The notes: generated by a model from the letters alone, not told the origin. A stretch of DNA of 64,000 nt from an uncultured Ruminococcus sp. (GCF_946415235.1 NZ_CAMKRR010000002.1:1-64000); one strand, 5' to 3'. Shown: positions 1 to 9,895, counted from the first letter of the stretch. Numbers and translations are program-made.

Positions 1-2409
1 GCTTCTCATGTTCCATGCGTGGAGCATCTCGCATACGCAGAGGGTGATGAATGCCATTGTCATAGCTGTGTTCTGTCCCTGACTGCGGTAGCCTATAACG
101 AATGATGCAAGGGTAAGTATGGTGATGAGCGTACCCTGCCACAGCAGGTTTATACCCAGACCATCTGAGAAGATGTGAGAATTGCTGCTTCTCGGCTTAC
201 GCGACATGATACCGCGCTCCGCAGGCTCCATACCGAGAGCTATTGCGGGGAAGCAGTCCGAGATAAGGTTTATCCACAGCAGATGTACGGGCTTGAATAT
301 TACAAATGAGCCGTCTGTGAGGCTTCCAAGGCCAAGTGTTGCAATGAGTATGCAGAGCACCTCGCTGAGGTTGCTTGAAAGCAGGAACTGTATAGCCTTG
401 CGTATATTGTCATAGATACGTCTGCCCTCTTCCACAGCGCCTACGATAGTTGCGAAGTTGTCGTCCGTGAGTACCATGTCCGCTACGTTCTTTGTAACGT
501 CAGTACCCGTGATACCCATACCAACGCCGATATCAGCACTCTTGATAGACGGAGCGTCGTTTACGCCGTCGCCTGTCATAGCAGTAGTCATGCCCTTCTT
601 GCGCCATGCGTTTACTATACGCACCTTGTGCTCGGGCTGTACACGGGCATATACGCTGTAGCTGCCTACGTTCTCGTTGAATTCCTCGTCGGGTATCTTT
701 GAGAGCTCCGCGCCTGTGAGAGCCTGCTGACCCTCGCCCAGTATGCCAAGCTCCTTAGCGATAGCAACAGCAGTATCCCTGTGGTCGCCTGTTATCATAA
801 CAGGACGTATGCCTGCTGTGCGGCAGAGACCGATAGCGTCCTTTACTTCGGGACGTACAGGGTCTATCATACCTGTCATGCCTATGTATATAAGATCGTG
901 CTCAAGTGCCTCGGGAGAGGTATCCGACGGGAGCTCGTCGTACTCGCGGTAAGCCGCAAGGAGAACTCTCAGCGCCTGATCTGCCATTTCCTTGTTTCTG
1001 CGGAGTATCTCAAGTCTGTCGGACTCCGTCATTATGCGGACGCCGCCCTCCTTGAACATATGGGTGCAGTTTTTCAGCACCTCGTCGGGAGCGCCCTTTG
1101 TGTACTGAACATAGCCGTTTTCGGTCTTATGTACCGTGGACATCATCTTTCTGAGCGAATCAAACGGAGCCTCCGCAACTCTCGGAGTTGCAGCCTCCAG
1201 CTCGTACTTTTTAAGTCCGCACTTGTGTGCGTAAGCCACGAGAGCAGCCTCTGTAGGCTCGCCCGCAACTGTATCGTCGGAGTTGAGAACAGCGTCGCAG
1301 CAAAGTGCCATAGCCTTTGCAAGGAGCTCCTTGTCGTCGGTGTTTTCCTGAACGACTGTCATCTTGTTCTGTGTGAGAGTACCCGTCTTATCGGAGCATA
1401 TTACCTGAGCGCAGCCGAGAGCCTCAACAGCGGTAAGTCTGCGTATGATAGCTCCGCGCTTGGACATATTTGTAACGCCGATGGAAAGAACGACTGTAAC
1501 GACTGCGGCAAGTCCCTCGGGGATAGCGGCAACTGCAAGGCTCACAGCTACCATGAATGAATCGAGGAAGCCGGGAAGTGTCATTTTGCCGTCCTTCACG
1601 AGCATCTGTAATATGTTTATTCCGAGTATGATTATGCAGATAACGAGTACTGCAACAGAAAGTATCTTACTGAGCTGATCGAGGCTCTTCTGGAGAGGAG
1701 TTTCATCATCGTCGGCGTTTGCGATAGCGCCTGCTATTTTACCCATTTCGGTCTGCATACCTGTAGCGACTACCACAGCTTCCGCACGGCCGTAAGCGAT
1801 ACTGCTTCCCATGTAGAGCATATTTTTTCTGTCTCCGAGGGGGACTTCCTCACCTGTGAGGATATCGCTGTCCTTGTCGGAGGGAACGCTTTCGCCCGTC
1901 AGAGCGGATTCCTCGGCTTTAAGTGCAGCTGCTTCGAGTATACGGCAGTCCGCAGGTACATTGTCGCCTGCCTCAAGAGCTATTACGTCACCGGGGACGA
2001 GCTCCGAGCTGGGTATGACTACCATTTCGCCCGAGCGGTAGACCTTGCTCTGTGCGGCGCTCATAGCCTGTAAAGCCTCGATAGCGGACTCGGCTTTGTT
2101 TTCCTGATATACTCCGAGAACTGCGTTTGCGATAACTACGAAAAGAATTATGAATACGTCCGCGTCAAGCTTGCCCTCGGAAATTATGCCTGTGACCGCA
2201 GATATTACAGCTGCGGCGATAAGGACAAGTATCATTGGGTTTTTGAACTGTTCTATGAACCTTGCAAGAAGCGTGGGCTTCGGCGGTTCGTCAAGCTTGT
2301 TCTGTCCCACCTTTTCAAGGCGCTTTGCAGCCTCCTCTGCGGTAAGACCCGAAGCCGAGCTTTCGACTTCTTTCAGGACTGATTCGGTTGATTCAAGATA
2401 GTGTTTCAT
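1..2409 (-). CDS. P-type cation (probably Ca2+) transporting ATPase; C-terminus beyond window edge
   Basis: Minus-strand reading from ATG at 2409 gives MKHYLESTESVLKEVESSASGLTAEEAAKRLEKVGQNKLDEPPKPTLLARFIEQFKNPMILVLIAAA..., a typical cation-ATPase N-terminus; frame stays open to window start so it is absent from the ORF track. Confidence 0.9.
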   Translation of the reverse strand, partial: MKHYLESTESVLKEVESSASGLTAEEAAKRLEKVGQNKLDEPPKPTLLARFIEQFKNPMILVLIAAAVISAVTGIISEGKLDADVFIILFVVIANAVLGVYQENKAESAIEALQAMSAAQSKVYRSGEMVVIPSSELVPGDVIALEAGDNVPADCRILEAAALKAEESALTGESVPSDKDSDILTGEEVPLGDRKNMLYMGSSIAYGRAEAVVVATGMQTEMGKIAGAIANADDDETPLQKSLDQLSKILSVAVLVICIIILGINILQMLVKDGKMTLPGFLDSFMVAVSLAVAAIPEGLAAVVTVVLSIGVTNMSKRGAIIRRLTAVEALGCAQVICSDKTGTLTQNKMTVVQENTDDKELLAKAMALCCDAVLNSDDTVAGEPTEAALVAYAHKCGLKKYELEAATPRVAEAPFDSLRKMMSTVHKTENGYVQYTKGAPDEVLKNCTHMFKEGGVRIMTESDRLEILRRNKEMADQALRVLLAAYREYDELPSDTSPEALEHDLIYIGMTGMIDPVRPEVKDAIGLCRTAGIRPVMITGDHRDTAVAIAKELGILGEGQQALTGAELSKIPDEEFNENVGSYSVYARVQPEHKVRIVNAWRKKGMTTAMTGDGVNDAPSIKSADIGVGMGITGTDVTKNVADMVLTDDNFATIVGAVEEGRRIYDNIRKAIQFLLSSNLSEVLCILIATLGLGSLTDGSFVIFKPVHLLWINLISDCFPAIALGMEPAERGIMSRKPRSSNSHIFSDGLGINLLWQGTLITILTLASFVIGYRSQGQNTAMTMAFITLCVCEMLHAWNMRS

Positions 2410-2589
2410 TTTTTCCTCCAATATCCTTTAATACTGTTGTTATTAATGCGGCGAATTCCACATTATTGCAGTACTAAACAGATAATATTTTATCATTTAC
2501 TGCGAAAAAAGTCAAGATACTAAGGTGTTAAAATAGTGACAATACTGTGTTGACAGAGTGAAACAGCGTTTTTTCGCAGTAAAAAAGCA

Positions 2590-2622
2590 AAGGAGTCCAT
2601 TCTGACCTGGAATGGACTCCTT
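2590..2622 (-). terminator. 13-bp perfect stem hairpin, U-rich tract on minus strand
   Basis: AAGGAGTCCATTC-TGACCTG-GAATGGACTCCTT; minus strand continues TGCTTTTTTACTG. Confidence 0.6.
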
Positions 2623-3219
2623 CACTCGGGAGCTGAAGCGGAACTCCCTATATGAAAAATCACTGTATGATTTACTGCGAAACAAGCAAAGAATGGAAAT
2701 TCTGAATTTCTGTTTTTTCTTTCAAGCGTTTAGATAGAGATGGTTTTTTTAAGAGAGATCTGAAAGTGTCATATGTTCATTGTTTGTTTCGGTCTGAGTA
2801 TGGCATACGAATGATCATCATCGGGTAAGGGGTACGGAAAGATGGACCTGCCGAATACTCGGCAGTGTTCCACATTCCGCTTTTTTGGATATGATGTATT
2901 AGAGAAGATGTGGTCTTGATCAAGTGACAGGCTTTATGACCGCCGCAAAGCTCGGATCATATTGCCCGCATTTTAGGTTAGCCGCCAGAAAGTGACTGCG
3001 CGATCATTTGTCTGTCAGTTTGATCTGATGTCAGATAAATTGCAGCGTCAGTTACTAAATTTTTTCAATGATAAGTAGAGATATTGTATCAGTAATAAAT
3101 AAGATCATTGCAGCTCAGCGCACCAGATAACGAGTGCGCGTCGTTTTAATCGGCATTTCAGTGTTTTTCAATAGAGTATTGTAAGGATAGAGGTTAGGCT
3201 TTATTATGTAAACTATTGC

Positions 3220-3375
3220 TTAGAATTTTCTGAGTTTTCTTAGATCTTTTGGAACAGTTGGTTGGTTCATCCACCAGAAACAGGCGGAATTTGCATTCTG
3301 CTCTGCTGCTTTTACTGATTTTGCTACGATAGTTTTCATTATGATGTTCGTGACAGCGTGCCGAGTTTTCTTCAT
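3220..3375 (-). CDS. agrD: AgrD-like cyclic (thio)lactone autoinducer precursor, 51 aa
   Basis: MKKTRHAVTNIIMKTIVAKSVKAAEQNANSACFWWMNQPTVPKDLRKLRKF; SD GGAGGG; core SACFWWM-NQPTVPKDLRKL resembles staphylococcal AgrD STCDFIM-DEVEVPKELTQL. Confidence 0.85.
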   Translation of the reverse strand: MKKTRHAVTNIIMKTIVAKSVKAAEQNANSACFWWMNQPTVPKDLRKLRKF

Positions 3376-3436
3376 AAGAATGAGATCCCTCCTTATAAAT
3401 GATTGAGCGGGCACTTTCTGGACGACGCCTAAGTAT

Positions 3437-3464
3437 ATTATATTTATAAATCCGAAAAAGTCAA
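3437..3464 (-). promoter_or_regulatory. Sigma70-type promoter for agrD
   Basis: Minus strand TTGACT-N16-TATAAT, about 55 nt upstream of the ATG. Confidence 0.65.
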
Positions 3465-3576
3465 TAACTTTGCACTAAACGCCGTTTATTTGCATTTTTT
3501 ATCCGTAATTTATATCTTTTTACTGTTTCGGGAGCAAATTCATGCACTGTTTTTTATCCCTTTAAATCGCCAAAAT

Positions 3577-3598
3577 GGCGGACTTTTTCAAGTCCGCC
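3577..3598. terminator. Hairpin downstream of the Imm70-like gene
   Basis: GGCGGACTT-TTTC-AAGTCCGCC. Confidence 0.5.
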
Positions 3599-3620
3599 TT
3601 ACTTATTTTTATCTCGTTTT

Positions 3621-4037
3621 TCATATATTTGATATCTCCAGCTCTGTACCGAGCTTGACAGCTTTTTCTACGGCATGCTGAAATATGGTCATAAAGTCCT
3701 CGCCGTCGCTTGTCACGAAATAGTTGGAAAGATCGGTTATCTCGGGACTGATGCTGTTTCCCCACGGAGGCTGCTTTGAAAGGTCCTCCATGTCCCATAC
3801 CACTTTATCCGCGGAAAAGCTTTTAAGCTCAGACCTTATCTGCATGACCTCATCAAGAGCCGCAGGGAGCTCATTGCTCCTGAGCTTTCCGCTGTCGCAC
3901 AGGCTCTTCATCATGTGGAAGCGCTCTCCCTGCCTGCCGCTTTCGAGGTTGCAGGCTACAGTTGAGAAAAAGGAAAACAGGAAATCGGCAGAGCCCACCT
4001 GATACCAATAAAACTTTACCTTAAATCCTACGGACAT
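3621..4037 (-). CDS. Imm70-like immunity protein
   Basis: MSVGFKVKFYWYQVGSADFLFSFFSTVACNLE...VVWDMEDLSKQPPWGNSISPEITDLSNYFVTSDGEDF matches the remembered Imm70 pattern. Confidence 0.7.
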   Translation of the reverse strand: MSVGFKVKFYWYQVGSADFLFSFFSTVACNLESGRQGERFHMMKSLCDSGKLRSNELPAALDEVMQIRSELKSFSADKVVWDMEDLSKQPPWGNSISPEITDLSNYFVTSDGEDFMTIFQHAVEKAVKLGTELEISNI

Positions 4038-4053
4038 ACTTTCACCTCATCTG

Positions 4054-6999
4054 TCAGATATCGAGCTCTATTTTATGCTCCTCGCCGTTTTCTGCTGTAA
4101 GAACCTCATTTTCGGAGCTTTCCTGAGATTTTTCTTCGGCTTCGTGCTCAGCTGCTTCTGCTTTTTTGTTTTTTTCGGGCTCGGGAGACTTTTTCTCCGC
4201 GCTTTCCTCAGCCTTCTTTTCAGCAGGCTTCTTTTTGCGGTTTTTGCGTACTCTGAGGCAGAATATCAGTGCCGCAAGAGCTGCAAGGGATAAAAGGAGA
4301 CCTGCCATGAACGCGGGTGTATGATACCTGAGCTCGATATTATGGCTTCCCGCGCTGACATTGAAGCCGATAAGCGTTCCGAGGACCTTGAAATTATCGG
4401 TCTTTTTGCCGTCAACATAGACGCTCCAGCCGCCGTCCTGCGGGACAGAGGTCATTACAAGACCGTCCTGTGCGGCGTTGAGAGTGCCCTTGATACGGGT
4501 ATTTTTGAAGGACGATACTTCAAGTCCGTTTGCTTTTACATTGTCGTAAATACTGTTCCACTTGTCCATATCGAAGCGGTAAAGGTCAAGTCCGAAGCCG
4601 CCCCTGTCGATATTCTCGACGGTATACTCTATCTGAAGCTCGGTGCCTGCTTCGTATGAGCCGATACATCTGAATTTTTCAAGATTAGGATCGAAAGCGT
4701 TGCCGTTTACGGTTATCCTACCGCCTGCGGTAAAGTTATGCTCAAGATAGAGGGGCATATCGTCCTGAACTACATATGTCCATGTTATCTTAACGGGAAG
4801 ATTTCCGTCGATTCTTGTGAAATCATTGTAGTTCCATACGGAGTTTGAGTTATTGACATCTGCGTTTTCGGTCGTGAAGTCCGCAGGCTCCATATGTCCG
4901 AATACATTTGCTTCTTCGCCGCAGAGCTTATTGAGCATTTCGTTCTGATCGTATACAGGTCTTACCTGATCGGGATGGAGCTCCACGGTGAGGATATCCT
5001 TTGAAGCTGTAAATGCCACAGGGAAAGGTGTACTGTTCTCCCATATAAGGCAGTCATCATTATTGTCTGCGAGCTCATAGCCCTTGCCGCTTCTCGACTC
5101 AAAATACCTGCCTCTGTCGATGATGTACCTCACGCCGAAAAGACTGTTCTGGAAGAGCGAGCTGTTGTTGTATACCGAGCTTACGTTGTTGGCGTATACT
5201 TTGTTGCCCATGCTGCGGAGAAGATCGTATACTCCGTGATTGAGGGTCGAGCCGTAGTAGCCTATACCCTTGAAATCACCTAACATGGCAGTATTGAACG
5301 TCCAGCCCTCGTTGGCTTCGATACGGTAGAAATCGTCGCTGCCGCTGTCATATTTCGTACCATACTTGTAGAGTTTTTCACTAACCTTGATAAAAGAATC
5401 CATATTTGATACAAGAATTCCACCGTTATCACTTGCCGCAACATTTACGTTATTTCTGCATATTTCCTCTGTCATTGCAACTGTTAGCAGAAGGCTCGTC
5501 AGAAAGGCAAGGAAACGAAGTCCGCCCGCCTTTGCCCTGTAGAGCTTTGCACTCTTTTCGTCTGCCTCGGTGAGCTTTTTGCCCTCGGCTTCGGCAGTTT
5601 TTCCGGGCTTTTCCGCCTGCTTGTCCATATACTGAGCGAAATAGCCGAAAAGCACACTGAACGCCATAAGAAGAGCAAATACCATTATCAGCTTGTTCCA
5701 GTACGGGAGCTTGTCAAGCTTTTCCTGCGAGGGATTGCCGAATTTCGCATAGCCCGTGAAGAACAGCGCCATTACCAGTGATACTGCTATACTTACGAGG
5801 TTTATGCCATTTTTCTTTGCTATGCCGTTTGCTGCCACCATTGCTATGGCAAGGGAGAACAGGAAGCTCCAGCGTCCGGGGAGCTGATTTGGGAAATGGA
5901 AGCCGTTGAACAGCCAGTCCATAGGATTGTAGTTGAGACCTGCGTAAAGTACGCCGATAAAGCCGCCCGTAATGAGCTTGTCCTTGGGCTTTATCTCAGT
6001 ATTCATGAAGTAAAGCGGTATGAGAAGAAATGCGAAAAGTCCCACTGCTATATTTGCAACGCCGTATTCAAGGGAAGCGGGCGTTGTGGGGAGCATTGCC
6101 GAAATATTCTCCGCAAGGGTGTGATACCACTGCTTGAAGTCGAAATGTCCCTCGTTTGCGGACTCTGTAAGTGAAAGTCCCTTTAATGTGGGGAGAAGTA
6201 TGAAGGCTGTGAGAAGTCCGCCTATCAGGGAATAGAGGGCGAAACGTCCGAAAAGAGAAGCTCTTGCCTTTATATTTGCTTTTCTGCAGAGCTTTGCGCC
6301 GTTTTTGTCCGTATACTCCTTTTTGAGCCACTCCGCTATGAAGTAGAAGCCCGTGAAAAGGCATATTCCGAAGCCTGTATAGAAGTTTGTGTATATAGCC
6401 AGCGCCAGTGTGACAACGTACATGAGAGGCGATCTGCCTTCCATCATCCTTTCAAGTCCGAGAAGCACCAGCGGAGCAAGGAAAAGTCCGTCGGTCCACA
6501 TGAACTGCATGATAAAGGCTGTAGAGTAAGCACAGAGGCCGTAGCCTATGGAAGCTGCCATTATGACAGGGCTTCTGCTCCTGAACTTGTACTCTGCGAA
6601 AAGCTGGCAGGAGGCAGCTCCCAAGCCCATTTTCAGCAGGGCAGCTATATCTATATAGGTTATGCTCTTTGCAAAGGGAACAAGACCAAATGGTACAAGG
6701 AAAATGCTCCTTGTATAAAAGGCGTTCTGCACCCAGTTGTTGAAGCCGAGAGCTCCGCTCCAGTTGTACATCGCCTTTGCAAAGCCGTGGTCAAGTGCGA
6801 ATTTGCGGTACATGGGGAAGTACTGTCCCCACAGGTCAATGGAGAGGATATCGTTTGTGCCGTAGGGAGAGATCTCTTTTTTCTTGTATATTACAATTCC
6901 TGTTGCTATTGTCACAAAGAATACTATCAGCACTCTCAGTACAGAACCGATAGTCTCGCTGTTTTTCTTCAGTATATCTGTTTTCGGAGCTTTTGACAC
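4054..6999 (-). CDS. YfhO-family multi-TM membrane protein / glycosyltransferase; GTG start
   Basis: 981 aa, many TM segments, SIDLWGQYFPMYRKFALDHG motif and C-terminal beta domain typical of YfhO. Confidence 0.85.
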   Translation of the reverse strand: MSKAPKTDILKKNSETIGSVLRVLIVFFVTIATGIVIYKKKEISPYGTNDILSIDLWGQYFPMYRKFALDHGFAKAMYNWSGALGFNNWVQNAFYTRSIFLVPFGLVPFAKSITYIDIAALLKMGLGAASCQLFAEYKFRSRSPVIMAASIGYGLCAYSTAFIMQFMWTDGLFLAPLVLLGLERMMEGRSPLMYVVTLALAIYTNFYTGFGICLFTGFYFIAEWLKKEYTDKNGAKLCRKANIKARASLFGRFALYSLIGGLLTAFILLPTLKGLSLTESANEGHFDFKQWYHTLAENISAMLPTTPASLEYGVANIAVGLFAFLLIPLYFMNTEIKPKDKLITGGFIGVLYAGLNYNPMDWLFNGFHFPNQLPGRWSFLFSLAIAMVAANGIAKKNGINLVSIAVSLVMALFFTGYAKFGNPSQEKLDKLPYWNKLIMVFALLMAFSVLFGYFAQYMDKQAEKPGKTAEAEGKKLTEADEKSAKLYRAKAGGLRFLAFLTSLLLTVAMTEEICRNNVNVAASDNGGILVSNMDSFIKVSEKLYKYGTKYDSGSDDFYRIEANEGWTFNTAMLGDFKGIGYYGSTLNHGVYDLLRSMGNKVYANNVSSVYNNSSLFQNSLFGVRYIIDRGRYFESRSGKGYELADNNDDCLIWENSTPFPVAFTASKDILTVELHPDQVRPVYDQNEMLNKLCGEEANVFGHMEPADFTTENADVNNSNSVWNYNDFTRIDGNLPVKITWTYVVQDDMPLYLEHNFTAGGRITVNGNAFDPNLEKFRCIGSYEAGTELQIEYTVENIDRGGFGLDLYRFDMDKWNSIYDNVKANGLEVSSFKNTRIKGTLNAAQDGLVMTSVPQDGGWSVYVDGKKTDNFKVLGTLIGFNVSAGSHNIELRYHTPAFMAGLLLSLAALAALIFCLRVRKNRKKKPAEKKAEESAEKKSPEPEKNKKAEAAEHEAEEKSQESSENEVLTAENGEEHKIELDI

Positions 7000-7017
7000 A
7001 GCTTTTCGCTTCCTTTC

Positions 7018-8103
7018 TTATTGGTTTTCGCTTTTTATGATCTTTTCGTTGTAGGTTATGAGCTTATTGAGTACGAACTGCATTGCCGATACGAATACGA
7101 GCACTATGAGCTTCAGCAGCGCAAAGTTCATGCTGTTCTTGAAAAGGTGTATACAAGCTGTGGAAATTCCCATGCCGAGGAGGGTTATGCCCCCGTAGGA
7201 AGCGGCTCTCGCAAGGAATTTTCCCTTTACCTTGAAATTCCAGAAGGTATTGGTGGTGAATGTGAATATAAAGCCCGCGATATTTCCGATTATGCTTGCG
7301 GCTTCGGGGACTTCCTTCATGACCGTTTTTGCAAGTCCCAAGGATACGGAATAATCAAGCACAAAGGCAAGGACGCCGAAAACTCCGTAGAGGAAGATGT
7401 TCCTGAGAATGGGGTATCTGATGAATGTGAAGCGCACGAGTGACTTCATATAGCCGATAATGAAGGGTATGAGGCGGCGCTTGGACTCGCCGTAGATACG
7501 CTTCTGGAATGAGATAGGCACTTCGCCTATCTTCAGGTCGGGCTTGTTCTGCTTCATACGCAGGAGCACCTCCTGCAATACGTCATAATTCACGTTTTCG
7601 AGCTCTACGTTCTTGAGCTGCTCCGTGCGGTAAAGGCGGTAATCCGTGGAGATGTCCTTTGCCTTTATGCCGAGGCAGACACGGAAAAATCCGTTGAGTA
7701 TATGTGACATTATTATGGAACTCTTTGCGTCGTTGGTCTCTCCGCCTTCGGTGTAGCGCGAGCCGATAACGAGGTCGCAGTTCTCCTCGGTGAACTTCTT
7801 ATACATGGACGGGATATACTTCGGGTCGTGGGAGCCGTCGCTGTCGAGAATGAGGAACTTGTCCTTCTCTGCGTATTTTATGCCTGTTTTGAAGGCTCCG
7901 CCGAAGCCCGGAAACTCCTGATTTATATATCTTGCCCCGAACTGAGCGCATACCTCTGAGGTATTGTCAAGAGGCTCCTTCGTGTCGATGACCAGTATTT
8001 CGTACTCCTCGGGGAGACTGTCCATCATTTCCTTTATTTTCGGAAGCAGGAATGTAAGATTTTCCGCTTCCTTGTAAGCCAGCAGTACAACGCTGATACC
8101 CAT
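7018..8103 (-). CDS. GT2 (polyprenyl-phosphate glycosyltransferase) fused to GtrA-like membrane domain
   Basis: VVLLAYKEAENLTFLLPKI...LDSDGSHDPKYIP, then GtrA-like ILRNIFLYGVFGVLAFVLDYSVSLGLAK. Confidence 0.9.
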   Translation of the reverse strand: MGISVVLLAYKEAENLTFLLPKIKEMMDSLPEEYEILVIDTKEPLDNTSEVCAQFGARYINQEFPGFGGAFKTGIKYAEKDKFLILDSDGSHDPKYIPSMYKKFTEENCDLVIGSRYTEGGETNDAKSSIIMSHILNGFFRVCLGIKAKDISTDYRLYRTEQLKNVELENVNYDVLQEVLLRMKQNKPDLKIGEVPISFQKRIYGESKRRLIPFIIGYMKSLVRFTFIRYPILRNIFLYGVFGVLAFVLDYSVSLGLAKTVMKEVPEAASIIGNIAGFIFTFTTNTFWNFKVKGKFLARAASYGGITLLGMGISTACIHLFKNSMNFALLKLIVLVFVSAMQFVLNKLITYNEKIIKSENQ

Positions 8104-8399
8104 TGCTTATTACTCCGTTTCTGTCATTATATTACCCTTTACGGGCTGAAAAGCAGCTTTGCCGCAATAAAAAACACAGATTTATTATAACATTTTGTAT
8201 ATAGTTTGTCAACTGAAAAAACAATGCTCCGCAAAAAAAGTTAGGACTATCCAACAAATGGCTTTTTCCCATAAAAATGCGAAAGCTCGGCTGCTATAAT
8301 ATTAGACGTTCCAAAACGAAAAAACTCTCACCTGAAATTTAAAAATTTTTCGAGCTGTAATTTTTCACCGCGAATATACATTTTGTTTAAAGTAAAAAA

Positions 8400-8419
8400 G
8401 ACTTCTCAAAAGAGAAGTC
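8400..8419 (-). terminator. Terminator of sugar-binding lipoprotein gene
   Basis: GACTTCTC-AAAA-GAGAAGTC with U tract on minus strand. Confidence 0.65.
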
Positions 8420-8436
8420 CTTTTACGCTTATTTCA

Positions 8437-9561
8437 TTACTTTGCTGCGTTCTCAATGTACTTATTGTTAGCGTCCCACTGATACAGGCCTGTATTTACC
8501 ATTACCTGTAAATTATCCTTTGTGATAACAGCAGGAACGAGCAGATAGGACTGAACGTACTTGGCGCCGTTCTGGTAGGATTCGGTATCATACCTTACGT
8601 CAACTGCAAGAGAGTCGATAAGTCTGCCTGTGGGAGTTTCGCCGTTGAGCAGTCTCTTGCTGACCTCAAATGCAACGCTTGCTTCGTCGCGGACGTTCTT
8701 GAATACGGTCATTGACTGCTCTCCGTCGATGATCTTCTTGAGGTTTTCGATATCGCCGTCCTGACCTGTTATAACAGGCTGATTTCCGCCCTTATAGCCT
8801 GATTCGATAGCCTGTATCACTCCGAGAGCAGTCGAATCGTTAGCACATAAAACAGCGTCGAGCTGCTTATCGGTGTAATACTTGCTGAGAGTTTTTTTCA
8901 TTTCGTTTTCGGCATTTTCTGTTTCCCAGCGCTTTATTGCAGTTTCCTCAAAGGTCGTTTTACCCGAAAGGACTTTGAGCTTGCCCGATTTTATGTACTG
9001 ATCGAGTACGTCCTTTGCACCGTCAAAGAATATGCTTGCATTGTTGTCGCCTGAGTCTCCCGAAACAAATTCGATGCTGTAGGAGTCGGGTGCATTGTCA
9101 AGGTCGAGAGCATCGCGTATATAGCCGCCCTGTAACCTGCCTACCTCGAAATTATCAAAGGATACATAATATGTGATAGCCTTTGTGTTCATGATAAGGC
9201 GATCGTAAGCAACAACGGGTATTCCCTTGCTCATTGCATCGTCAAGGGGCTTTGCGAGGGCGTTTCCGTCTACTGCTGCGATGAGGAGCAGATCAACGCC
9301 GTCATTGAGTATACTAAGAATATCGTTATTCTGACGGGTTGCGTCGTTTTGTGAAAAAACGAGCTTTACCTCATAGCCTGCTTTTTCAAAAAGGTTTTTA
9401 AGATACTCGCCGTCGGTATTCCAGCGTTCGAGATCAACAGAAGGCATACATAAGCCTACTACCTTTTTTCCGTTTTTTTCATCTTTTTCATCTTTTGAAC
9501 TACACGATGTCATTCCACATAGCATCACTAAAGAAGTGACTGCTGCAATGATTTTCTTCAT
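8437..9561 (-). CDS. Periplasmic sugar-binding lipoprotein, ChvE/xylose-binding type
   Basis: Lipobox SLVMLCGMTSC; VVGLCMPSVDLERWNTDGEYLK...GIPVVAYDRLI. Confidence 0.85.
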   Translation of the reverse strand: MKKIIAAVTSLVMLCGMTSCSSKDEKDEKNGKKVVGLCMPSVDLERWNTDGEYLKNLFEKAGYEVKLVFSQNDATRQNNDILSILNDGVDLLLIAAVDGNALAKPLDDAMSKGIPVVAYDRLIMNTKAITYYVSFDNFEVGRLQGGYIRDALDLDNAPDSYSIEFVSGDSGDNNASIFFDGAKDVLDQYIKSGKLKVLSGKTTFEETAIKRWETENAENEMKKTLSKYYTDKQLDAVLCANDSTALGVIQAIESGYKGGNQPVITGQDGDIENLKKIIDGEQSMTVFKNVRDEASVAFEVSKRLLNGETPTGRLIDSLAVDVRYDTESYQNGAKYVQSYLLVPAVITKDNLQVMVNTGLYQWDANNKYIENAAK

Positions 9562-9809
9562 CTCATTATTTCCTCCTTAAATTATGGCTTTCTTTCTTTC
9601 TTAAATCAATGCATCCCCGTTTGTTTAAAAACCATACATATATTATACTTTAAAGATGAGTATATGTCAACAGTCTTACTCTATTAGCAAGACAAAATGT
9701 ATAAAAACCTACGTAATTTACAATCTTTAATATTCAAAAAGTTGTCTGATATGGCGATTTTCACACATTGGCACCTGTTTTTATATATGGCTGTATAAAA
9801 AGGTTTATA

Positions 9810-9838
9810 TTGATTTCATACCTCTGATGTGATATAAT
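9810..9838 (+). promoter_or_regulatory. Promoter for ABC-F gene
   Basis: TTGATT-N17-TATAAT. Confidence 0.55.
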
Positions 9839-9895
9839 ATTTTCATATATTTGTTTTCGTGCTTTTTTCAAAACATTAAATTAAGGAGAGCAAAA

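Noticed and set aside
781-1560. 259-aa plus-strand ORF
   Set aside because: Antisense to the P-type ATPase reading frame; composition is typical of a shadow ORF in a high-coding-bias gene.
3424-3480. LytTR-type direct repeats upstream of the agrD promoter
   Set aside because: Two GTT-containing near matches were seen but spaced about 12 nt, not the ~21-nt period expected for AgrA sites, and each has mismatches.
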